This document shows positions 18,640 through 26,613 of a DNA stretch of 32,351 bases, piece after piece. The DNA comes from Candidatus Zixiibacteriota bacterium (lineage in GTDB: Bacteria; Zixibacteria; MSB-5A5; WJJR01): the NCBI GenBank assembly GCA_016199865.1, contig JACQFV010000078.1, positions 1 to 32,351 on the forward strand. Reading direction: 5' to 3'. The position numbers and the translations under genes were made by a program. The number at the start of each line of letters is the position of its first letter. Position 1 is the stretch's first letter. The notes under the pieces were generated by a model. That model was not told the DNA's origin and did not search any database. It worked only from the letters and a program-made list of their open reading frames with translations.

Positions 18640-19965
18640 GTGACTCACCGAGAGGCGACAGCCCGGTTGTATTCCCTCGAAATGTGGGGGATCAAACTGG
18701 GTCTGGAAAACATCAGCGACTTTTGTCGTCATCTCGGCGACCCACAGTCTCAATTTCTATCCATTCACGTCGCCGGCACGAACGGCAAAGGTTCGACCTG
18801 CGCCTTCCTCGATGCGATCTTGCGCGCCGCGGGGCATCGGGTCGGGCGCTACACCTCACCGCATCTGCGGGATTTTCGCGAACGCATCCAAGTCGGCGGT
18901 CGCCCAATTGCGCGCGACACCGTTGCCGATTTCGTCGGTCGCCACTGGTCGCGGATCAAACAAGAGCGCTACACGTTCTTCGAAACGACGACGGCCCTGG
19001 CGTTCGACGCCTTTGCGCGGGCCCGAGTCGAGATCGGGGTCGTGGAAGTCGGACTGGGCGGCCGGTTCGACGCCACCAACGTCATCGCGCCGCAATTGTC
19101 CATTATCACCCGCATCGCGCGCGATCACGAACAGATTCTCGGGCGGACCCCCGAACGGATTGCCTTCGAGAAGGCCGGGATTATCAAGTCCGGTGTGCCC
19201 GTTTTGACCGGCAACTTGCTCCCTGCGGCGGATCGTGTCATCCGCCGTGTCGCCGATCAGCGTGGGGCGCCGCTCTGGTCGGCGTCCGAGATTCTCGACT
19301 CCGTTGACGCCGCGCCCTTCCTGCCCGGTCCATCGGAACGTTGGCCCCTGCCTCTGCCGGGCGAGCATCAGATTGCCAATTTGGCCATCGCGCTGGCGGC
19401 TCTGGCGATCCTGGATTCACAGGGTATCCGTGTTGGCCGGAGCGCGAACCGTCGGGGAATCGCCGGCACGATCTGGCCCGGTCGTTTCCAAATCGTGGCG
19501 GGACATCCCACCGTTGTCTATGATGCCGCCCACAACCCCGACGGTGTCGGCGCGCTGGCGAACACTTGGCGGACGGTCTTCGGCCGTCGCCGCCCGGTGT
19601 GTGTGTGGACCGCACGCCTTGACAAAGATTACCGTGCCATGGCCGGCGTTTTGTCAGGATTCACTTCGCATTGGATCGGCTCCCCGCTGCCTGGCGGCGC
19701 CGGGATCGGACCACAGGAGCAGAAGGATGCGGCCTTGGATGCCGGCTGCGATTTCACGTGGGCCGGCTCGCCCCGGGCAGCCTTGTCGATCGCTCGACGA
19801 ATGGCCGGACCATCCGGTGCGGTGCTGGTGACGGGGTCGCACCATCTCCTCGGAGCCCTGATGCCACAGGCGCTGCTGGGCCAGGCAGGAAGGACGCCGC
19901 CGCGCGCGCATGTCAGCCGCCGGGACATTCTGTTGGCCGCGGCTCAGCGTGGCGTCAAATTTTGA
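18640..19965 (+). CDS. folC: Folylpolyglutamate synthase/dihydrofolate synthase
   Basis: GLENISDFCRHLGDPQSQFLSIHVAGTNGKGSTCAFLDAIL; RYTSPHLRDFRERI; FFETTTALAFDAFA; VEVGLGGRFDATNVI; YDAAHNPDG. GTG start. Confidence 0.94.
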   Translation: MTHREATARLYSLEMWGIKLGLENISDFCRHLGDPQSQFLSIHVAGTNGKGSTCAFLDAILRAAGHRVGRYTSPHLRDFRERIQVGGRPIARDTVADFVGRHWSRIKQERYTFFETTTALAFDAFARARVEIGVVEVGLGGRFDATNVIAPQLSIITRIARDHEQILGRTPERIAFEKAGIIKSGVPVLTGNLLPAADRVIRRVADQRGAPLWSASEILDSVDAAPFLPGPSERWPLPLPGEHQIANLAIALAALAILDSQGIRVGRSANRRGIAGTIWPGRFQIVAGHPTVVYDAAHNPDGVGALANTWRTVFGRRRPVCVWTARLDKDYRAMAGVLSGFTSHWIGSPLPGGAGIGPQEQKDAALDAGCDFTWAGSPRAALSIARRMAGPSGAVLVTGSHHLLGALMPQALLGQAGRTPPRAHVSRRDILLAAAQRGVKF

Positions 19966-20050
19966 CAGAGTTCGTTCCGGTGCGTCCGGTTCCGGGAACA
20001 GTTCGTTCGTCGCCGTGTTTGAATCATGATACCGCCTGAGGAAAGAGTGA

Positions 20051-20077
20051 TTGACTCAAGCGGCGGTAACGTATACT
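20051..20077 (+). promoter_or_regulatory. Candidate sigma70-type promoter for trxA
   Basis: TTGACT (20051-20056) and TATACT (20072-20077), 15-nt spacer (short of the usual 16-18), 62 nt upstream of the trxA ATG. Confidence 0.4.
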
Positions 20078-20139
20078 GTCGCAGCGGAACGTCGCCGGAC
20101 GGACGCAACGGGACGTGACTGAAGATGTGGGAGGAACAG

Positions 20140-20466
20140 ATGACAAAACCGATTGATGTGACGGATGCCAGTTTCAAGACTGACGTTCTGGATTCCAGCG
20201 TACCGGTCATGGTCGATTTCTGGGCGGAATGGTGCGGCCCGTGCAAGATGATCGGCCCGATGGTGGCGGAACTGGCCCAGGAGTACGAAGGACGGTTGAA
20301 AGTAGTCAAGATGGACGTGGACAAGAACAATGCCACGGCCGGTCAGTACCGCATCATGAGCATTCCCAGTTTGTTGTTCTTCAAGGCCGGTCAGAAAGTC
20401 GACCAGGTGGTCGGCACGGTCCCGAAGCAAAATCTGGTCAAGAAAATCGACTCGATCGTCCATTAA
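20140..20466 (+). CDS. trxA: Thioredoxin
   Basis: VMVDFWAEWCGPCKMIGPMVAELAQEY; IMSIPSLLFFKAGQ. GGAGG five nt before ATG 20140 favours this start over 20125. Confidence 0.96.
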   Translation: MTKPIDVTDASFKTDVLDSSVPVMVDFWAEWCGPCKMIGPMVAELAQEYEGRLKVVKMDVDKNNATAGQYRIMSIPSLLFFKAGQKVDQVVGTVPKQNLVKKIDSIVH

Positions 20467-20610
20467 TCCCCGTACGCAGCGGACGCGAAGTTTGATACGG
20501 TATGGGCAGGGAGCGCTTTGCCCCCTGTTGGCTAAACACGGCTGGCCGATCGGCTTCCCGATTCTGGCCGCAACTCTGAACACCATCCGGGTCCTCTGCG
20601 TATCACGGTT

Positions 20611-20639
20611 GGCCGATCCGCTGCATGAAGGATCGGTCC
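20611..20639 (+). repeat. Intergenic inverted repeat (7 bp perfect, 9 bp with one G-T pair) upstream of the rhomboid gene
   Basis: ggCCGATCC-gctgcatgaa-GGATCGGtcc, followed directly by gTACAAT (20642-20647). Confidence 0.45.
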
Positions 20640-20703
20640 GGTACAATCGAGTGCGGAGATGGTCGATAAGACTGGTAGAGATACTTCCAGTTCGGATGGA
20701 TAG

Positions 20704-21546
20704 ATGCCGGCATTAAGAGACGATTGGCAGCCAACTCGTTCCCCGAACCCCTGGGGGAGAGGCCTCCTGCCGCCGGCGGTGCGCGCCTTGATCACCGCCA
20801 ATGTGGCCGTCTTCGTCGTGCAGCTGTTCCTCGATGCGCCGATGGTCCGTTTTGGCGGCCTCTCGCCGGTGCTTGTGGTCCATGGCGCGATCTGGCAATT
20901 GTTCACCTACATGTTTCTGCATGGCGGCCTCCTGCACCTGGCCTTCAACATGCTCGGGCTATGGATGTTCGGCCGCGACCTCGAACACGACTGGGGCAGC
21001 CGGGCCTTCCTGAAGTATTACCTGGTCTGCGGCCTCGGCGCCGGCGTCGTCACTCTGGCGGCATTGTGGGGCCAGACGGCCCCGACGATCGGCGCCTCTG
21101 GCGCCATCTACGGCGTCCTCTTGGCGTTCGGCATGACCTACCCCGACCGCTACATCTATCTGTGGTTTTTCCTGCCCATCAAGGCCAAGTACATGGTCAT
21201 GCTCTTCGGCGCGATGGAGTTGATCTCGTCCTTGCAGTACAGCCCGGATGGCATCGGACATTTCACCCATCTGGGCGGTCTGGCCGTGGGGTTCTTGTAC
21301 TTGAAGTTTGGCGTCGGCGATCGGCCGGTCCGTTTTCCGCGTCCGTTGGCTTGGATGGGGCAGTGGCGCGCCCGCCACAGGGCCCATTTGCTCCGCCGCC
21401 GCTGGGACGAGCACCGCGAGTTGATGGACGCCGTCGACCGCGTGCTCGACCGGATCAATCAGGTCGGCTACGACAATCTCACGGACGAAGAAAAGGCGAC
21501 TCTGGAACGTGCCTCGCGCCGCCTGACCTCCGAATCCCAAAAGTAA
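20704..21546 (+). CDS. Rhomboid family intramembrane serine protease
   Basis: LFTYMFLHGGLLHLAFNMLGLWMFG; GASGAIYGVLLAFGM (catalytic Ser); GHFTHLGGLAVGFLYLKFG (catalytic His); C-terminal MDAVDRVLDRINQVGYDNLTDEEKATLERASRRL tail. Confidence 0.95.
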   Translation: MPALRDDWQPTRSPNPWGRGLLPPAVRALITANVAVFVVQLFLDAPMVRFGGLSPVLVVHGAIWQLFTYMFLHGGLLHLAFNMLGLWMFGRDLEHDWGSRAFLKYYLVCGLGAGVVTLAALWGQTAPTIGASGAIYGVLLAFGMTYPDRYIYLWFFLPIKAKYMVMLFGAMELISSLQYSPDGIGHFTHLGGLAVGFLYLKFGVGDRPVRFPRPLAWMGQWRARHRAHLLRRRWDEHRELMDAVDRVLDRINQVGYDNLTDEEKATLERASRRLTSESQK

Positions 21547-21612
21547 TCGGATTCCCGTGCCCGAGACCACTGGCCTGGTGGAAGAGTACCGACTGATGAT
21601 ATGCTCCAGATC

Positions 21613-21675
21613 GGGAGGGCGAGCCGCGGTGAATCGGTACGAAAGCAGACGGCTCGGCAGGAGCCTCGCCCTCCC
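21613..21675. repeat. REP-like palindromic extragenic element
   Basis: Perfect 11-bp inverted arms GGGAGGGCGAG (21613-21623)/CTCGCCCTCCC (21665-21675), with nested hairpin GGCTC-ggcag-GAGCC (21651-21665) and GAGCCG/CGGCTC pairing. Confidence 0.65.
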
Positions 21676-21878
21676 AATGAATGGTTCGCGGGTTGGCGCA
21701 TCGAGTCGGAACTCAGAGTATTCCACACTCCTCTATGCGAGGGCACATTCTCCAGACGGGCTGTTATGAGATCCGTCCCGTCCCGCTCTCCACTTGGCAG
21801 AATGACGCCGCACCCACATATTGGGAACCGAACATGGCGCCCAATGGTATGCCAGCAAGGATTGCACCCACCGCGAGG

Positions 21879-23786
21879 ATGATTTTGCGACTGCTCAAGA
21901 TACCTGTTGTCGTCTTCTTGTTGGTCACGGCTGTCGGTCCTGGCTTGGGGACAAGGGCTTCCGCAGTCCGGCCCCTGGGCGGGTCCGAAATGGACGCGGG
22001 GCCGATCGTCTCGACGTCGGTGTATGTGTCTAATGATTCGGCCACCGTGGGCGACACCGTCTGGCTGGCGGTCAAACTCGATCTCGCGCCCCGGTGGCAT
22101 GTCAACTCCGCCAAGCCGCGCCAGGACTATCTCATTCCCACCCGGCTGGAAACGGCCTTTCCCCCGGCCGTCCGGGCCGGGGAATTTCTCTACCCGCCTG
22201 GGCATCTGATTTCCCTTCTGGGCGATTCCATGTCCGTCTACGAATCGGGCACGACGATTCTCCTGCCCGCGGTCGTTACGTCAGACGCCGTTCCGGGCAT
22301 GATCAAACTCACGGGGACTTTGCACTACCAGGGGTGTGATGACAAATCCTGCGTCGCGCCCGATGACGCCGAATTGGCGTGGACCATTACCATCGCTGAC
22401 CGTCGCAGTGTGCCGCAGCACGCGGAGATCTTCGCATCGGTCCAGTCGGGAGTCGCCGCTACGACATGGGCTCCGGTCAACCTCACGCAAGGCGCGACGC
22501 CCCCCTCCGATCTGGCCCGGCTGGTGCAGGAGCACGGACGTTGGGGGTATGTGCTGGCGTATCTATTCGCCTTCGGCACTGGTTTGCTTCTATCCTTTTC
22601 CCCCTGCACCTACCCCATGATTCCGATTACGGTCTCGATATTCGCCGGTCAGGCGCGGGGCGCGGGGCGCGGTTTCGTTTTGTCGCTCTTTTATGTCCTG
22701 ACGATGGCGATTCTCTATGGGAGCATGGGAACAGTCGTGGCCACGGTCGGGGGCGTCTTTGGCGCCTGGCTGGCGCACCCGGCGGTCGTCGGCACCATCG
22801 CCGCGATCTTCGTGATCTTTGCCCTATCGATGTTCGGACTTTATGAATTGCAGGTGCCGGAGGGGATGCGTACCCGCATGGCGGGGAAGGGGGGCGAAGG
22901 CATAGGCGGCGCGATCGTGCTGGGAGCCGTCGCCGCCCTGGTCGTGTCGCCCTGCGTCGGGCCATTTGTCGCCGGGATCATGCTGTACATCGCGACCACC
23001 GGCTCCGCCCTTCTGGGGTTCACGATTCTGTTCACCTTCGCACTGGGCCTGGGGACATTCTTCCTCCTGATCGGGACATTTTCTTCGGCGATTCAGGCAT
23101 TGCCCCGTGCCGGCGAATGGATGGAATCGGTCAAGAAATTCTTCGGCTTCGTTCTGCTCCTCATGGCCTTGTACTTTCTGCGCACTCTCATCTCGACTGA
23201 ACTTCTGGCGCTTCTGACCGGGCTGTTGTTGTTATCCGCCGGTGTCTTCGGCGGTGGCTTTGGCCATCTGGCGTCGGATGCAGGGTTCTTCCCACGATTG
23301 AAAAAAGTGTTCGGTGTTCTCTGCACGTTGATTGGAATCTATCTTTTGGCCGGATACCTGTTGGCCTCCGGTCTGATCTGGCCGCCTGTTGATCGCGCCT
23401 CGCTGGGTGGCGGCGCAACCTCGACGGCCGGTGAGACAATCCCCTGGAAGACTGACTTGGACGCGGCACTGAACGCCGCCCGGCAGGAGAGACGACCCGT
23501 CGTCATCGACACTTGGGCCACCTGGTGCGCCAACTGTCATAAACTGGATGCGAAAACCTGGTCGGATGATCGGGTTGCCGCCGAAGTGGCCCGATTCGTG
23601 CCGGTGAAATTGCAACTGGAAACCAACGATGCGCCCCAAACCCGGCGCTTTCTCGAATTGTTCTCGATCAAGCAGTATTCACTCCCGACGATTATCCTGA
23701 TCGATTCGACGGGCGCCGTCAAAGATGTCATCTTCGGTTTTGTCGACGCCGATGTGATGCTGCAGCGGCTGCGCGCCGTGAGTTGA
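21879..23786 (+). CDS. dsbD: Thiol:disulfide interchange protein DsbD
   Basis: Signal-like N-terminus; N-terminal domain ending YQGCDDKSCVAPDDAELAWTI; multi-TM core SFSPCTYPMIPITVSIF...VVSPCVGPFVAG; C-terminal thioredoxin domain IDTWATWCANCHKLDAKTW. Exact start uncertain (21834 or 21879). Confidence 0.92.
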   Translation: MILRLLKIPVVVFLLVTAVGPGLGTRASAVRPLGGSEMDAGPIVSTSVYVSNDSATVGDTVWLAVKLDLAPRWHVNSAKPRQDYLIPTRLETAFPPAVRAGEFLYPPGHLISLLGDSMSVYESGTTILLPAVVTSDAVPGMIKLTGTLHYQGCDDKSCVAPDDAELAWTITIADRRSVPQHAEIFASVQSGVAATTWAPVNLTQGATPPSDLARLVQEHGRWGYVLAYLFAFGTGLLLSFSPCTYPMIPITVSIFAGQARGAGRGFVLSLFYVLTMAILYGSMGTVVATVGGVFGAWLAHPAVVGTIAAIFVIFALSMFGLYELQVPEGMRTRMAGKGGEGIGGAIVLGAVAALVVSPCVGPFVAGIMLYIATTGSALLGFTILFTFALGLGTFFLLIGTFSSAIQALPRAGEWMESVKKFFGFVLLLMALYFLRTLISTELLALLTGLLLLSAGVFGGGFGHLASDAGFFPRLKKVFGVLCTLIGIYLLAGYLLASGLIWPPVDRASLGGGATSTAGETIPWKTDLDAALNAARQERRPVVIDTWATWCANCHKLDAKTWSDDRVAAEVARFVPVKLQLETNDAPQTRRFLELFSIKQYSLPTIILIDSTGAVKDVIFGFVDADVMLQRLRAVS

Positions 23787-23831
23787 TCCGAATCAGCCAG
23801 GGCGTCTTCTTCAAACAACCCCCTCAAGTTG

Positions 23832-26591
23832 ATGGCTGCCGCCGCACGACCGCGCATCTTCCTGATTGACGGCACGGCGCTGGCCTACCGCGCCCATTTT
23901 GCCTTCATTCGCAATCCTCTGCGCAATGCCAAGGGGCAGATTACTTCGGCGGTGTATGGCGTCGCCAATTCCCTGCTCAAGATCCGCCGCGAGGAGAAAC
24001 CGGATTATTGGATCTTCGCCTTCGACCGGCCCGAGCCGACCTTCCGCGATGAGATGTACGCCGAATACAAGGCCACGCGTCAGCCGACCCCGGAAGACTT
24101 GGTTGAACAACTGCCTCTCGTAAAGGAAGTGGCCGGAGCGCTTGGGTGCCCGTTGATCGAAATGGCTGGAAAGGAGGCCGATGATCTGATCGCGACTCTC
24201 GCTTCGCGTGCGGTGCAGGCCGACCTTGATGTGGTGATTGTCTCCGGCGACAAAGACCTTTTGCAACTGGTCAACGATCGGGTGACGATCTATAACCCGC
24301 ACAAAGGTGGCGCCGAAATCGAACGGCTCGATCCGGCGGGAGTCAAAGAGAAGTTCGGGGTCCCTCCGGAGCGGGTGCGCGACGTTCTGGCGTTGATGGG
24401 CGATACATCGGACAACGTCCCCGGCGTCCCGGGGATCGGCCCCAAGACCGCCGTCGAACTGGTCAACGAGTACGGCGACTTGGAGTCCGTCCTGTCGTCT
24501 ATCCCGGCGATCAAACGTCCGGCGTTGAGAGAGAAACTTTCGACTCATGCCGGCCAAGCCCGCTTATCGATGCGCCTGGTGACCCTCGATACGGACTGCC
24601 CGATCGAGTGGACTCCGGCTCAATGGCAGGCCACGTCCCTGGATGAGCGCGCGGCGGCGCGGATGTTCATGGAACTGGGTTTCAAGTCGCTCGTGAAGTG
24701 GCTTGGCCCCGATCTCTCCGCGCCCCAGCCGGAGGGAGCAGCCAGTAGCCCCGGGGCGATTGTTGCTGCATCGCCGGGCGACACAAAGGGCTCTTACCAC
24801 CAAATCCATTCGATAGCGGAATTGGAGCAACTTGTCGGGATCATGCGAAAGGCCGAATGGCTGGCGGTTGACACTGAAACAACGTCATTGTCTCCGGTCG
24901 GCGCCGATCTGGTCGGCATCTCATTGTCGTTTGCACACGGCGAGGCCTACTACATTCCCGTCGGACATGATGAAGCGGCGGCGAATTTGCCCATGCCGGA
25001 GACACTCAAATGCCTCCGTCCGGTTCTCACGGGAGAGGGCCCGCGTCTGATCGCGCAGAATGTCAAGTACGATGCCCAGGTCTTTGCTCGCCAGGGGATC
25101 GATTTGCACCCGATCGGCTTCGACCCGATGTTGGCCTCGTACTGCCTGGACCCCGGCGGAAGAGCCCACGGGCTTGACGCTTTGGCATTGCAGTATTGCC
25201 ACCACACGATGCAGCCGATCACCGAACTGATCGGCAGCGGCTCCCACCAGAAAAACTTCCGCGAGGTCCCGGCCGAGCAGGCGACCTACTATTCGGCTGA
25301 AGACTCAGACTACACCTTCCGGCTCTTCCACGTCCTGTCACCGCAACTGGCCCCGGCCGGGGTCGACCGGCTGTTCGCCGAGATTGAACTGCCATTGGCG
25401 CCGGTCTTGGGTCGCATGGAGCAGGCCGGAGTTCGAATTGATCGTCCCTATTTGCAGGAATTGTCGAAGACGATGAAGCGTCAGATCGACGGTCTCGAAC
25501 GGCGCATCTACGACGCTGCCGGGGAGGAATTTAATCTCAATTCCCCCGTCCAATTGGGCCACATTCTCTTTGATGTGCTGAAATTGTCCCCCGGCCGCAA
25601 GACCGCCAAGACCGCGCAGCGGGCGACCGACGTTGCCGTGCTGGAGAAACTGGCGGCCGAGCACGACGTGCCCCGCCTGATGTTGGAGTACCGCCAACTG
25701 GCGAAGTTGAAATCGACTTACGTCGACGCTTTGGTGGCGCTGGTCCACCCGGCCACCGGTCGCGTGCACACGTCGTTCCATCAAGCCGTTGCCGCTACCG
25801 GGCGGCTCTCGTCCGCCGATCCCAATCTGCAAAACATCCCCATCCGCACCGAGGAGGGACAGAAGATCCGCCGCGCCTTCGTTCCCCGCGACGATGACCA
25901 CGTCTTGCTCGTGGCCGATTATTCCCAGATCGAATTGAGACTGATGGCGCACTTCTCGCAGGATCAGGCGCTGCTGACGGCATTCCGCGACGCAGCCGAC
26001 GTTCACGCCCGCACCGCGGCGGAGATTTTTGGGATTCCCGAGGCCGAAGTGACACCCGCCCAAAGGCGCCTGGCCAAGACCGCCAACTTCGGCATCATTT
26101 ATGGGGTATCAGCGTATGGCCTGTCGCAGCAGTCGGATATGAGCATGGGCGAGGCCAAGATTTTCATCGAGATGTACTTTAAGCGCTATCCCGGAGTGAA
26201 GCGTTTCATCGAAGCCACCATTCAACAGGCGCGACAGGATGGTCTGGTGCGGACTCTGTTCGGACGGCGTCGGTTCCTCCCGGACTTATCCTCGTCAAAC
26301 CGCCAGCGTCGGGAGTTTGCCGAGCGCACGGCGGTGAACACGCCGCTTCAAGGCACGGCTGCCGATATCATCAAGAAGGCGATGATCGAAATCGACCGTC
26401 GCCTGCGGGACGGGGGTAAAAGGTCGGTGATGACCTTGCAGGTTCATGATGAATTGGTATTTGACGCCCACCGGACTGAGATCGATCGGCTCTCGGGGAT
26501 GGTGAAGGAGTCGATGGAAAATGCCGTCACCCTCGATGTCCCGCTGGTTGTCGATGTCGGCGTCGGACCCAATTGGCTGGAGGCGAAATGA
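23832..26591 (+). CDS. polA: DNA polymerase I
   Basis: 5'-3' exonuclease domain (FLIDGTALAYRAHFAF, GKEADDLIATLA, GDKDLLQLV); 3'-5' exonuclease WLAVDTETTSLSP; polymerase motifs LLVADYSQIELRLMAHFS, RRLAKTANFGIIYGVSAYGLS, TLQVHDELVFD. Confidence 0.97.
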   Translation: MAAAARPRIFLIDGTALAYRAHFAFIRNPLRNAKGQITSAVYGVANSLLKIRREEKPDYWIFAFDRPEPTFRDEMYAEYKATRQPTPEDLVEQLPLVKEVAGALGCPLIEMAGKEADDLIATLASRAVQADLDVVIVSGDKDLLQLVNDRVTIYNPHKGGAEIERLDPAGVKEKFGVPPERVRDVLALMGDTSDNVPGVPGIGPKTAVELVNEYGDLESVLSSIPAIKRPALREKLSTHAGQARLSMRLVTLDTDCPIEWTPAQWQATSLDERAAARMFMELGFKSLVKWLGPDLSAPQPEGAASSPGAIVAASPGDTKGSYHQIHSIAELEQLVGIMRKAEWLAVDTETTSLSPVGADLVGISLSFAHGEAYYIPVGHDEAAANLPMPETLKCLRPVLTGEGPRLIAQNVKYDAQVFARQGIDLHPIGFDPMLASYCLDPGGRAHGLDALALQYCHHTMQPITELIGSGSHQKNFREVPAEQATYYSAEDSDYTFRLFHVLSPQLAPAGVDRLFAEIELPLAPVLGRMEQAGVRIDRPYLQELSKTMKRQIDGLERRIYDAAGEEFNLNSPVQLGHILFDVLKLSPGRKTAKTAQRATDVAVLEKLAAEHDVPRLMLEYRQLAKLKSTYVDALVALVHPATGRVHTSFHQAVAATGRLSSADPNLQNIPIRTEEGQKIRRAFVPRDDDHVLLVADYSQIELRLMAHFSQDQALLTAFRDAADVHARTAAEIFGIPEAEVTPAQRRLAKTANFGIIYGVSAYGLSQQSDMSMGEAKIFIEMYFKRYPGVKRFIEATIQQARQDGLVRTLFGRRRFLPDLSSSNRQRREFAERTAVNTPLQGTAADIIKKAMIEIDRRLRDGGKRSVMTLQVHDELVFDAHRTEIDRLSGMVKESMENAVTLDVPLVVDVGVGPNWLEAK

Positions 26592-26613
26592 CCCAAGCAG
26601 AGGTGGACCGGCA

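Noticed and set aside
19970-20012. Short direct repeat (agttcgttc twice) after folC
   Set aside because: Only two short copies; not distinguishable from chance.
20724-21596. 290-aa + strand ORF overlapping the rhomboid gene
   Set aside because: Alternate-frame Arg/Pro-rich shadow; the rhomboid frame has catalytic Ser and His motifs.
21468-22205. 245-aa minus-strand ORF across the rhomboid-dsbD gap
   Set aside because: Its HSLGGRGSCRAV segment is the translation of the REP-like palindrome and the rest is antisense to coding sequence.
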